A stretch of DNA of 64,000 nucleotides, from positions 85,030 to 149,029 of the forward strand of contig CAUYUJ010019869.1 of the NCBI GenBank assembly GCA_963575745.1, read 5' to 3'. Of this stretch, positions 42,431 to 53,427 are shown one piece after another. Position 1 is the first letter of the stretch. Every line of letters begins with the position of its first letter. Source of the stretch: Prorocentrum cordatum. Its lineage: Eukaryota; Sar; Dinophyceae; Prorocentrales; Prorocentraceae. A program made the translations under genes and the position numbers. The notes beneath the pieces are model-generated. The model was not told the DNA's origin. It saw only the letters and a list, made by a program, of their open reading frames with translations, and did not search any database.

Positions 42431-42602
42431 GGATGGTATTCAGACCCGGGAGCCCCCCCCCTGGGACCCTTCTCTCCCTGCGGGGAAGGGATCAAATGGA
42501 AGGGGCATCCCTTCAGTTTCAACTACGACTTTGATTGCTCAATTTCGCCTCTGCTGGCGCGCTTCAGGAGGAGGGCCTAGGGAAAGGGGGGGAAGCGACG
42601 AT

Positions 42603-42656
<54 letters not shown>

Positions 42657-42668
42657 GACGAGGGGAAG

Positions 42669-42701
<33 letters not shown>

Positions 42702-42856
42702 ACGGAAGAGCGTCTTCTACACGCCAGCAGGGTCGGCGGAGCTTTCGTCGCCCACCCCATCTTCCCAAAATCGTTCCATGCTCTGTATGGGCAACTCGTC
42801 GTCCTGTCCAATGGGCCGTGCTTTCGATGGGTTTGGTTAGATTCCTCATTCGCCTC
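42431..42856. other. C-run/G-run patch and GAC/GGC triplet tract
   Basis: A (GAC)n/(GGC)n tract lies at 42598-42705. The remainder is unique with no recognisable gene. Confidence 0.6.
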
Positions 42857-43083
42857 GCCTACAAGACTCGTCAAACATAAATTTACGCTTTTTGTTTTCG
42901 GCGCTTGCGCGGCTGGAGCTACTTCAATGCTAGCATGAAGTGCTTGGCCCACACGCAGGGGTGTGCGAAATCCGACAGTGCCCTCGCAGCATTGAAGAAC
43001 GCGTTTTCTGACAAGTGCTCGAATTATCGGGCGTTTCGATTTTGAACGGCGTCTCAATGTATGTTTGACGAGGCCTGTTGTGC
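42857..43083 (+). mobile_element. MITE-like element, copy 1 (227 bp)
   Basis: The left end GCCTACAAGACTCGTCAAAC and the right end GTTTGACGAGGCCTGTTGTG form inverted repeats of about 27 bp. The interior is shared with 59190-59411, including GTTTTCGGCGCTTGCGCGG, CTTGGCCCACACG and AACGCGTTTTCTGACAAGTG. No coding capacity. Confidence 0.75.
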
Positions 43084-43411
43084 ATGATCATCCGTAAGGG
43101 CCTGCCGCCAGCCACCTCTCTATCATGGTGTGCGAGGTCAGGGCTATTTTGAGACGTGTCGGTACTGTTTTGAAAATTTCTGGGAACTTCATGCGAGGGC
43201 GACTGGCATTCAGCAACCACCTTGAGACGTCGGAGTTGTTGTTGAGCGCTTCCTTCTGGCGGTCCCTTGCGCAGCGGAGCGACTTGGCCTCCCCATGGTT
43301 GGCCCCGCCTGGCCCTCGAAGGAGGCCCAAAACGGGGCCCGAGAAGCGAGGACAGTCTTGAGGATGGGAGCTTCATTTCAGTCGGGCCTGTCCATCTACA
43401 GCGGGAGTATT
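43084..43411. other. Unique sequence, no gene seen
   Basis: No repeat or recognisable open frame between the MITE-like element and composite unit 1. Confidence 0.4.
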
Positions 43412-43611
43412 CAAAAATAGTAAAAAGATAGTCTGGGGACGATTTTTTCCCAACCATCCTGTGGTGTTGGGTCCTCGTTTTGAAGAGACGTCGCCCCGCG
43501 TTCCTTCCTTCCCGCTGCCCCCTCCCTCCTCCCATCTTCATCATCATCGTCATCATCCCCATCATCGTCATCGTCATCATCATCTGTCGTCATCATCATT
43601 ATCACCACCCA

Positions 43612-44735
43612 TGTCGGCACACCCCTCACACGTTTCGTGACCCCATAGGGAGCTCCACCGAAGGTCCCAGTGCGTGTGCCCGCATGCGTCCCGCACACTC
43701 ATTTCGGCACACCCCTCACACGTTTCGTGGCCCCATAGGGAGCTCCACCGAAGGTCCCAGTGGGTGTGCCCGCATGCGTCCCGCACACCCATTTCGGCAC
43801 ACCCCTCACACGTTTCGTGGCCCCATAGGGGCTCCACCGAAGGTCCCAGTGGGTGTGCCCGCATGCCCGCATGCGTTTTTCCCACCGCATTTCGGCACAC
43901 CCCTCACGTTTCGTGGCCCCATAGGGGGCTCCACCGAAGGTCCCAGTGGGTGTGCCCGCATGCGTCCCGCACACACATTTCGGCACACCCCTCACACGCT
44001 TCGTGGCCCCATAGGGAGCTCCACCGAAGGTCCCAGTGGGTGTGCCCGCATGCGTCCCGCACACCCATTTTGGCACACCCTTCACACTATTCGTGGCCCC
44101 ATAGGGAGCTCCACCGAAGGTCCCAGTGGGTGTGCCCGCATGCGTCCCGCACACCCATTTCGGCACACCCCTCACACGTTTCGTGGCCCCATAGGGAGCT
44201 CCACCGAAGGTCCAGTGGGTGTGCCCGCATGCGTCCCGCACACCCATTTCGGCACCCCTCACACGTTTCGTGGCCCCATAGGGAGCTCCACCGAAGGTCC
44301 CAGTGGGTGTGCCCGCATGCGTCCCGCACACCCATTTCGGCACACCCCTCACACGTTTCGTGGCCCCATAGGGAGCTCCACCGAAGGTCCCAGTGGGTGT
44401 GCCCGCATGCGTCCCGCACACCCATTTCGGCACACCCCTCACACGTTTCGTGGCCCCATAGGGAGCTCCACCGAAGGTCCCAGTGGGTGTGCCCGCATGC
44501 GTCCCGCACACACATGTCGTCCCACCCCTCACACGTTTCGTGGCCCCATAGGGAGCTCCACCGAAGGTCTCAGTGGGTGTGCCCGCATGCGTCCCGCACA
44601 CCCATTCCGGCACATCCCTCACACGTTTCGTGGCCCCATAGGGAGCTCCACCGAAGGTCCCCGTGGCGCAGTCCACATGCGTCTCCTTTGCCCAGTACAG
44701 CGTTACGTGGCCCCATATGGAGCCCCACCGCAGGT
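43612..44735 (+). repeat. 90 bp tandem repeat array 1, about 12 copies
   Basis: Unit landmarks: CATTTCGGCACACCCCTCAC, ACGTTTCGTGGCCCCATAGG, GAGCTCCACCGAAGGTCCCA, GTGGGTGTGCCCGCATGCGT, CCCGCACAC. Internal copies differ by few substitutions and occasional short indels. Because 90 is divisible by three, long frames are open on both strands (up to about 500 codons); they are repeat products. Confidence 0.97.
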
Positions 44736-44736
44736 C

Positions 44737-45080
44737 CCAGCCAGCCAGCTAGCTCTCTTTGCTCCGCGCAGCGGGCGACCCGCGCGCGTCGCTGGGACTC
44801 CTCCGGGGCGACCTGCGCGCGTCGCGGGGGCTCCGTGCTGCGTTCCGCCCAGCGCCTCGCTCGCCCGTCGTCGCTCTGCCCAGCGGCAAGAGCCTTGCCC
44901 GCTATCAGCCAGCCAGCTAGCTCTCTTCGCTCCGCGCAGTGGACGACCCGCGCGCGTCGCTGGGACCCCTCCGGGGTGACCTGCGCGCGTCGCGGGGGCT
45001 CCGCGCTGCGCTGCTCCCGCAGCCTTGGACTTTTGAGTGCGCGGGCAAAGAGGGAGTAAAGGAAGGGGAGGAAGCGGGCG
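44737..45080 (+). repeat. ~170 bp duplicated segment in the tail of unit 1
   Basis: CAGCCAGCCAGCTAGCTCTC occurs at about 44738 and 44907, each followed by TGCTCCGCGCAG-like sequence and GACCCGCGCGCGTCGCTGGG. Unit 2 has only one copy of this segment. Confidence 0.75.
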
Positions 45081-45515
45081 CGATCCTCGCGGGGGGGCGC
45101 GCCGACATTGGCGTCGCGGCGCGCGGGCGATGCCGTCGGGGAGTCCCGGGGAAGCTCCTTGCGGCGGCCACGCCCAGCGTCACGAGTATTCAGAGGCAGT
45201 CGTTGTCAAACTATTGGCATTCATACACATTTGCACCACGCTTTGTCATATTCGCATTCATGCACGTAGACTCGCTCGCACGCAGATCATTCACAGTCAG
45301 ACGCACGCGCGCAGATTCACCCGCGCTCAGTCTCCCTACGTACTCAGATCAATCGTTTTCGTTCACTTTGTGTACCACGCCACTCATGTCGGCACGCCCC
45401 TAGCACGGTTCGTTGCCTCATAGGGATCGCCACCGAAAAAATGAATCACTATTGCGGTACTCGCACCTGCATATGGTTGGGTCCCTCGTCAGGCTAATTT
45501 TTCTACTATTTTTGG

Positions 45516-45892
45516 CTTTCGTCCAAAATTACCCTGTAGGGGGACAGGCCCGACCTAAAGCTTCACTGCTGAGAAAGCGGGCGCGCTGGTGACGCCGGTG
45601 TCGCACTCGAGGGCCCCCAGCCGCGCTCTCGGCGCCTCCCCGGTGCGGGGCCCGGCCCCCCACGTCGTCGTGCTGTCCGGCTTCCTGCCTCTGCCCCACA
45701 GTGGCCAGGAGGGCGATGTTCCCCAATCAGTGCTTGCACTGAAAAGGGGATAAGGGCATTCGCAAATCGAACGATAACCTGGCCATCGTATTTTCTTGCC
45801 GATGCTGATAACTGTATTGTATCAAGCGCGGGATTCGAAGCACGACGGGCTGATATTACATACGTGCTAGATAAGAACACTGGCTCTCATTA
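45516..45892. other. Unique sequence, no gene recognised
   Basis: Includes a short CCCCAATCAGTGCTTGCACT copy at about 45722, a fragment of the dispersed repeat that follows. No gene. Confidence 0.4.
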
Positions 45893-46095
45893 TTCCCCAA
45901 TCAGTGCTTGCACTGAAAGGGTCCTAGCGGAAGTTGAAAGATTTGACGAAAGTTTCCCGCCAATTTTGGTAGCAGGCGGGGTTCCCGGGTTCCTGGTTAT
46001 GGGTTCCGTGCCGATTTCGGTGGGTTTGGGGTTCCCGGGTTCCCGGGTTCCCGGTCGATCTCCTCAACCAAAACCATCCAGTGATTGGGTTTTTT
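45893..46095 (+). repeat. Dispersed ~200 bp repeat, partner of 5160-5402
   Basis: CCCAATCAGTGCTTGCACTG, GGGTCCTAGCGGAAGTTGAA, GTTCCCGGGTTCC repeats, GGTCGATCTCCT, ACCATCCAGTGATTGGG: the same order as the minus strand of 5160-5402. Confidence 0.75.
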
Positions 46096-48700
46096 CTTTG
46101 GTGTAGTTTTGAATTGATCGATGACGGAGGACAGGCGGCGGGTTAGGCAGGTTGGTGTGGTGTGCGGCGGTGGGCTGGTCGGCGGGGTGATTGGTTGGGT
46201 TGGTTGAGCTAGGGCAATTTATTCTGCTACCGTGGTTCTCGAAAAAAACGCTCATCTCTATGCGTGTTGAAGCGGGCACAACCCCCGGCCCCAATTTCAT
46301 CAAAGTTCGGGGTGGTCGACGCGGGGAAGTGCGAGTCGTTTCGAAAAACACCCACATTTGCAAACCGCGGCCCTCTCCCGTGGATGAAACTTGAAATCGG
46401 GGGGCGCGGGGGGCGATCTTGCGCCATGTTCTTGTCGTTGTACCTGGGCGTGTTTTTTTCGAAAACGCTGGTGCAGGCGAACTCAGGGGAAAGCAGGCCG
46501 TCAAAGTTTCATTGTGCAGTGGCAGGAAGAGAAAGAAGGCGTAACAATTCGATAAGTAAGCTCATCCGCCCAGCGCGCAATTAGCGACGATGGACCATAT
46601 ACATCCGCAAGTCCGTGTTCACATGTCGCGCGTGGCAGAGCCACGTGCATTGAGCACTTACGCAGTGCAGAAGGAACTCACTTGCCCAGATGTGCGCGGT
46701 GGCTTGCGGTCGGCGGCCCCAGCCGAGGTTGTATGCGGCGAAAGAGGACAACAGTGCCAGGCAGCGCCGCCCATGTGGTTGTTGCATGGGAGCGACACCG
46801 TACCTGGACAGGAGGTTCGAATCCTGCGGCGCAAGATAGCCCCCCAGACCCCTAAGATAAAATTGAGGGTGCGGCAAATGCAAAGGGCATGGGTGGGCAG
46901 AAGTATTCGAACCCCAAAACTACCACCCATGCTGAAAACAGCATTGATTTGGGGGGCGGGGGGTGATGAACATCCCCCTCAAGTGCGTGGGGGTTGGAAT
47001 ATGCGATCCATGTACTGTAGTTATTATGATCGTCCGCACCGCCTCGAGGGCCCTAATCGTAGCTGAAGCTTACGTTTGGTCGGCTGGATACTGCGTCCAT
47101 GCGCGTTTCGTGTGTGATTGTGACGTTGCTTGTGGCTCGTCGCCACCGCTGGACTTGACTCGAAACATTTTACATAATGCCGTCAAAGATGGTTCCAGGG
47201 ATTGATTGGAAGGCCGTATATGGTTTTCGATTGTCGAGTAAAGTCGACATCGTTTGAGGCAGCGCGTGCTTTTGAGGCGACGTGTCGCATCGGCATCGCA
47301 CGTTATTGGGCAATTTGTTCCGACCTCGCTTGCCGCTGGATCTTCATTGTTTTGCGTGGTACGAGTACTTGAGATGAATATTCGTACATATATGCTGTTT
47401 CTGCAATGTTGCAGCTTCCCTTCATTTCCACCCATCTTGCGCAAGAGACAGGAGAAGTAAATCACACGACTAGACATACAGCAATCGGGTCACTGCATAC
47501 ACAGTTGGCAAGGCAGGAGCTGAACAACACTTACACCCACAGCATCAAAGATCGGCATCACAGGCGGCGAACAAGAATTGAGAAAGGAACCCTCTCCCTG
47601 CAAGGGGATACGGGCAGCCAGTGCTCGTTGACGGCTTCATTTATATCGCACATGCAGAAGACCGATACCACGATCTTGCCAGCGTCCGGCTGCGAAAACT
47701 TAGTGTTGTCATGGAGCAACAGAGAGATTCACAAGTTCAGAACGCATTGCCACTACAGCAGGAACAGCCGAGCGTAGATTGGAACCTGGATATATTTGGG
47801 AAAAGAAGAAGTCGAGAAAGATGAAGAGCAGTCATACAAAGTAACGAGGCTGTTGGCACTCTTCGGGAACTATGTTAACGGTCATTCCAAAGCGCATCAA
47901 GGACAAATAAGCCATGCGCTTCACGGCGACCAGGGGAGGAGGTTCGGGACGGCTGCGTGCCAGATAATAAAATTAACGGGGCGATGTTCGACCATGTTTT
48001 TTTTGCGACTGGATGGGATCGGCCCTAGAAAATTGCAGAAGTCCTACCAGATAAACAACAACCAACTCATGTCGTACAAGCGACTCCCGTTGCTTTTATA
48101 ATCGAATTAATAGGCAAGTTATGTTGTTGCTGCCTGTTCGAAATGGTTGCGTTACTATGCCTTCGTTAGTCAGTATGTGTTTCAAAACGTGTCATTGATT
48201 CGTTCAAAGTGTTGCGCCATTCCATTTAACGCATTCCCTTCCCTCTTCATCCCCTCCCCTCCCCCTTCTTTCCTCCTCTGATTCTCCATGATCGTTGCCC
48301 ACCCGATTGCGGCTGTGTCAGAAGCCGCAGAACTCCTTGCCACTTGCGTACCTTCATAGCCAGCATGTGTAGCTGACCGACAGCACATATGAACCAATGG
48401 CTGCAACGTGCACTGGCAACATCCATGTTTTTACAAGTCTCGTTGAAATTGACCTTGCACTGCCAGGCGGCTCTCGTCGAACGAATCGCGCTGAACCGCC
48501 CGTCAAGGTCATGTGCAGACGGAAGCTCGCCTGAATCGCGAATTGGTTCGTGTATTTTTCCCGCCCGCGCACCTCTGTGCAGGTTAACATTTGGAGGGTG
48601 TTGAAAACTGTCACGTGCGCGAAAGGAGCATGACGCCACTCATCCAATCCCTTGGAGTTGTGCAGTTATTTGTGACGGGACTGCGGTGTTGGATCGTGAG
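46096..48700. other. Repeat-poor 2.6 kb, no gene recognised
   Basis: The longest stretch with little internal repetition. Open frames of 60-158 codons on both strands lack recognisable domains. A GGTTGG/GGCGG-rich patch lies at 46135-46205, and a tRNA-like inverted repeat near 46764-46832 was considered and rejected. If the region holds genes they are probably split by introns, which I cannot resolve by eye. Confidence 0.4.
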
Positions 48701-49125
48701 CGTTATTGTCTTGTGATTTGGGGCCTCCGAGGTTCGTTCATGCCAGCCTTTCTGCGCCTCGCTCAGGCTCTCTGATCCCCGTGTTTCTCATTCTCATTCC
48801 CCCCTCCTCCTGCGCGCCCAGGACGTCGACGCTAATGCGGCAAAGTAGCAGCAGCCCCAAACGGGGCCGGGCGTGCTGTGGAGTGCATGGGGGCCGGGAG
48901 CAAGGCCAGAGGGACCACTGGATATGCCATGTAGGCAGGATCATGGAGAACTCACAGGGCAAACAAGTACCGTGCGCAGTAGTAAACGATACAGTACGCC
49001 GTCGTGCCAGTCCCAACATCTTGCGCGCCCGTCGCTGCTCCTGACTGGTTTTGCTGCACGTGTCCTGTCGTGTTTGCCCCGGGGACGCAGTCTGCGGGCT
49101 TCCTGGCACACATCAAAGTGAGGGG
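48701..49125. other. Unique sequence, no gene seen
   Basis: No repeat or recognisable product before the GGGAGGA tract. Confidence 0.35.
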
Positions 49126-49310
49126 GCGGGAGAGGAGGGAGGAGGGGTGAGGGGGGAGGAGGGAGGAGGGAGGAGAAAGGAGGGAGGAGGGAGGAGGGAG
49201 AGGAGGGAGAGGAGGGAGAGGAGGGAGAGGAGGGAGAGGAGGGAGAGGAGAGGAGCGAGAGGAGTGAGAGGAGGGAGGAGGGAGAGGAGGGAGGAGGGAG
49301 GAGGGAGGGT
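49126..49310. repeat. GGGAGGA polypurine minisatellite
   Basis: About 185 bp of GGGAGGA and GGGAGAGGA units with one purine strand. Pro/Leu/Ser frames are open on the minus strand. Confidence 0.95.
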
Positions 49311-51160
49311 CCACAGCCCAGATTGTTGTCCTTGGTTGTCGGGTCTATCCCGCGACCCGCCCCGCGACTCGCTCGCGACGAACGCCCCCCTCCCACGCTT
49401 GCGACCCTCGCAATGGGGGAAACGGGTCCTGAGGTTTTCCTTTGTTTTCGGGCTCTCGGGGCCCTCCACGGGCCCCGGGACTGTCAGAGAACGATTCAGG
49501 ATGAAGATTTCGTCTTGGGGGAAGGCCCCAGGTGCCAGGACCCGTTTCCCGCAGGACCCACTTCTCCCATGCTGAGACCCGCCATCGCGACCCACCCATG
49601 TAGCCCTGCCAAATCCAAAGAAAACCCCACTGGCGACGGGTTGGCCCTCTCGGACAGAAGACGTCACTGACTTTTGAGCCTCGCGACCTGGCGGTGACCT
49701 GTCCCGCGACCCATCCGAAGTCTTTTGCCAGAGAGAGAGAGAGAGCGGGGCGCCTGCGACGGGCTGACAGATTCGACGATAGCAGCGCCCGTGGCGAGCT
49801 TGTTTGCATCGTCGATCGAGCCCGGCAGCCTCGGCAGGGCAGCACGGGCGTCCCCTCCCTCTCATCCGCAATGGCGAGGCTTACTCAGGTAGCTGTCGAG
49901 GAAGCCTCCAGCGAATCACCGCCGCCCCCTGCACTCGAAGAAGAAAACAAAAACTCACACAAACAGAAACTTTCAGCGCTAAACGCGGATTTCTTGGATC
50001 TGCGCTGGACCCCACCGGCGGCGCCTCGGGCGCCGCCCCTGGCGCGTTTCTTCTATGCACTCTGGAAACACCTGTTTAGTGGAATGTCGGGTGTCATGGT
50101 TCTCTGTTTCTGGCTTTTTGGGCCTTCTTGGGGGCCTCCTGGGGCTCCTGCTGACCATCTTCGGGTTTCGCTGGGACGCGATAATGAGTCACAACTTTTT
50201 GAGAATTTATGATTTGAGCATACTGGGGTCCTCTGGAGGTCCTCTTGGAGGCCTTCTTCGGCTGTACTCAAGTAGTCTTGGGCCGTCTTGGGGCCACGTT
50301 GGACCAGCTTGGAGGCGTCTTTGGCGAACTTGGGGAGTGTCCTGGGTCATCTTGAAACTCATCCTGGGCCATCTTGGACGTCTGAGAGCAAGCTTTGTCC
50401 TAATGTGTTCCGCACTTTCTGCGCCCTTCTACATTGACGGCGGGACTGGCCACAGGACACCGTGAATTTGCTTGCAAGGGCCAACGAGTGTTTTGCAATC
50501 CTGCACGCCAAGCATTCCTCCAGCAGGCTGCAGGCGCGGCGGATCGAAGGCGCCTCTGGCGAAGCACCGCCGCCTCCTCCTGGAGGTCCTCTGGGAAACC
50601 TTGTGGGGCGTCTCGGCGGCCCTTTGGGCCGTCTGCTGGCCATCTCGGGACCATCTTGGGCCGTCTCGGAGGCACGTTTCGGCGGCGAGCGACGGTGGGG
50701 GAGTGAGAAGGAGAAGGCCTTCTCAGAAGGTTCGGAAGTCCCCCGGCTTTTGAGGAGTTTTCTGGAATTTTTCCCGCAGGCAGAAACAAATTATCAGAAG
50801 GCGCGAGGGTTTCTGAGAAGTCCCGCCGCCTTCTGAGAAGGCCTTCTCCTTCTCGCTCCCCCTCCTCGCTCGCCGCCGAACGTTGGGGCCACCCTAGGCC
50901 CCTTCAGGGCCATCTTGGCCATCTCGGGACCATCTTGGAGGCCTCCCTCTTCGACCACTGGGCGAACATTGGCGGCGGAGGTCACAAGCTTCCGCGGGGT
51001 CGGCGGCCTGGGCCCTGGAGACCACTGGGCACGCCAGCACCCTTTCGCAGGCGAAAGGAGCGGCGGCTCGAAGAGGCCTGCGGCGAATCACCGCCGCCCC
51101 CCGCCGTTCTGGAAATGCCGATGTGGCCAAACGTCGGGCCGAAGCTCACGAAGCGATTGG
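49311..51160. other. Dispersed repeat fragments, no gene recognised
   Basis: CTTGGGGCC-type blocks lie at 50105-50390, 50575-50690 and 50880-50945. A recurring motif GAATCACCGCCGCC (or GAAGCACCGCCGCC) with preceding GCCT(C/G) occurs at about 49912, 50563 and 51078, suggesting three diverged copies of one segment. AGAAGGCCTTCTC palindromes occur at 50715 and 50836. Open frames of up to 252 codons overlap in several frames without recognisable domains. Confidence 0.45.
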
Positions 51161-51310
51161 ACCGTCGTCGTGGTCGTCGTCGTCGGCGTCGTCGTCGTCG
51201 TCGTGGTCGTGGTCGTGGTCGTGGTCGTCGTGGTGGTGGTCGTCGTCGTGGTCGTCGTCGTCGTCGTCGTGGTGGTCGTGGTCGTGGTCGTCGTCGTGGC
51301 CGCGGTCGTG
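51161..51310. repeat. GTC/TCG trinucleotide tract
   Basis: About 150 bp of GTCGTC with GTGGTC interruptions leading directly into the head of composite unit 2. Confidence 0.95.
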
Positions 51311-53090
51311 TTTGTTCCCAACCATCCTGTGGTGTTGGGTCCTCGTTTTGAAGAGACAGCGCCCCGCGTTCCTTCCTTCCCGCTGCCCCCTCCCTCCTCC
51401 CATCTTCATCATCATCGTCATCACCCATTTCGGCACACCCCTCACACGTTTCGTGGCCCCATAGGGAGCTCCACCGAAGGTCCCAGTGGGTGTGCCCGCA
51501 TGCGTCCCGCACACCCATTTCGGCACACCCCTCACACGTTTCGTGGCCCCATAGGGGGCTCCACCGAAGGTCCCAGTGGGTGTGCCCGCATGCGTCCCGC
51601 ACACACATTTCGGCACACCCCTCACACGTTTCGTGGCCCCATAGGGAGCTCCACCGAAGGTCCCAGTGGGTGTGCCCGCATGCGTCCCGCACACCCATTT
51701 CGGCACACCCCTCACACGTTTCGTGGCCCCATAGGGAGCTCCACCGAAGGTCCCAGTGGGTGTGCCCGCATGCGTCCCGCACACCCATTTCGGCACACCC
51801 CTCACACCCCCAGCTGGTCCCCCATGGGAGAGCTCCACCGAAGGTCCCAGTGGGTGTGCCCGCATGCGTCCCGCACACCCATTTCGGCACACCCCTCACA
51901 CGTTTCGTGGCCCCATAGGGAGCTCCACCGAAGGTCCCAGTGGTGTGCCCGCATGCGTCCCGCACACCCATTTCGGCACACCCCTCACACGTTTCGTGGC
52001 CCCATAGGGAGCTCCACCGAAGGTCCCAGTGGGTGTGCCCGCATGCGTCCCGCACACCCATTTCGGCACACCCCTCACACGTTTCGTGGCCCCATAGGGA
52101 GCTCCACCGAAGGTCCCAGTGGGTGTGCCCGCATGCGTCCCGCACACCCATTTCGGCACACCCCTCACACGTTTCGTGGCCCCATAGGGAGCTCCACCGA
52201 AGGTCCCAGTGGGTGTGCCCGCATGCGTCCCGCACACCACACACCCTCACACGTTTCGTGGCCCCATAGGGAGCTCCACCGAAGGTCCCAGCATGCGTGT
52301 GGCACACCCCTCACACGTTTCGTGGCCCCATGTCCCAGTGGGTGTGCCCGCATGCGTCCCGCACACCCATTTCGGCACACCCCTCACACGTTCCGTGGCC
52401 CCATAGGGAGCTCCACCGAAGGTCCCAGTGGGTGTGCCCGCATGCGTCCCGTCGTCTCTCTGCCCAGCGGCAAGAGCCTTGCCCGCTATCAGCCAGCCAG
52501 CTAGCTCTTTTTGCTCCGCGCAGTGGACGACCCGCGCGCGTCGCTGGGACCCCTCCGGGGCGACCTGCGCGCGTCGCGGGGACTCCGCGCTGCGCTGCGC
52601 CCGCAACCTTGGACTTTTGAGTGCGCGGGCAAAGAGGGAGTAAAGGAAGGGGAGGAAGCGGGCGCGATCCTCGCCGGTGGGCGCGCCGACATTGGCGTCG
52701 CGGCGCGCGGGCGATGCCGTCGGGGAGTCCCGGGGAAGCTCCTTGCGGCGGCCACGCCCAGCGTCACGAGTACTCAGAGGCAGACATTGTCAAACTATTG
52801 ACATTCATACACAATTGCGCCACGCTTTGTCATATTCGCATTCATGCACGTAGACTCGTTCGCACGCAGATTCATTCACAGTCAGACGCACGCGCGCAGA
52901 TTCACCCGCGCTCAGTCTCCCTACGTACTCAGATCAATCGTTTTCGTTCGCGTTGTGTACCACGCCACTCATGTCGGCACACCCCTAGCACGGTTCGTTG
53001 CCTCATAGGGATCGCCACCGAAAAAGTGAATCACTATTGCGGTACTCACACCTGTATATGGTTGGGTCCCTCGTCAGGCTAATTTTTCGT
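51311..53090 (+). mobile_element. Composite satellite unit 2
   Basis: Same module order as unit 1: head with ACCATCCTGTGGTGTTGGGT at about 51320, a short CATCATCGTCAT spacer, the 90 bp array (51424-52450), and a tail from GCCCAGCGGCAAGAGCCTTG to GTCAGGCTAATTTTTCGT. The tail is nearly identical to that of unit 1 over about 600 bp. Unit 3 starts immediately afterwards, so units 2 and 3 are in head-to-tail contact. Confidence 0.7.
51424..52450 (+). repeat. 90 bp tandem repeat array 2, about 11 copies
   Basis: Same monomer as array 1, very homogeneous internally. Irregular copies at 51800-51835 (CCCCAGCTGGTCCCCCATGG replaces the usual sequence) and 52235-52340 (shortened copies). It ends abruptly within a monomer at GCATGCGTCCCGTCG. 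Confidence 0.97.
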
Positions 53091-53192
53091 TGTTTCCCAA
53101 CCATCATGTGGTGTTGGGTCCTCGTTTTGAAGAGACGTCGCCCCGCGTTCTCCTCTCCTCTCGTCCCCCCCCTCCCCCCTCCTCCCACCGAT

Positions 53193-53288
<96 letters not shown>

Positions 53289-53383
53289 GTCTTCATCATC
53301 ACCGTCATTACCATCATCGTCATAATTCTCACGACCATCTTCATCACCATCATCGTCATCATCATCATCATCAGCAGCAGCAG

Positions 53384-53427
<44 letters not shown>

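Larger units (their letters stand above)
43412..45515 (+). mobile_element. Composite satellite unit 1 (head, CAT spacer, 90 bp array, GC-rich tail)
   Basis: Head: ACCATCCTGTGGTGTTGGGT, CCTCGTTTTGAAGAGACG (43451-43510). CAT/CGTCAT spacer (43536-43610). 90 bp array (43612-44735). Tail with GGCAAGAGCCTTGCCCGC, GTGCGCGGGCAAAGAGGGAG and GTTGGGTCCCTCGTCAGGCT. The outer ends CAAAAATAGTA (43412) and its complement TACTATTTTTG (45504-45514), continued by AAAGATAGTCTG versus AAAATTAGCCTG and CCCAACCAT, form imperfect terminal inverted repeats of about 50 bp. No transposase gene is present. Confidence 0.6.

Noticed and set aside
43612-44735. CRISPR array
   Set aside because: Monomers are contiguous and near-identical across the full 90 bp, with no variable spacers and no cas genes. 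The same holds for the 73 bp array.
43480-44979. 499- and 461-codon frames (and a 325-codon reverse frame) with a 30-residue repeat
   Set aside because: The 30-residue period equals the 90 bp satellite monomer; the frames are open on both strands and enter unrelated sequence at each end. The same applies to frames at 50915-52504 and 52998-54979.
46764-46832. Possible tRNA: 7 bp inverted repeat GCGCCGC/GCGGCGC, a D-arm-like CCATG...CATGG and a B-box-like GGTTCGAATCC
   Set aside because: The T-stem only pairs with an 8 nt loop or a mismatch, no 5 bp anticodon stem can be formed and the spacer bases between stems are missing. It could be a decayed tRNA or tRNA-derived SINE, but support is too weak.
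49113-49871. 252-codon minus-strand frame with a Pro/Leu/Ser tail
   Set aside because: The tail is the GGGAGGA tract; the remainder overlaps other open frames and has no domain.
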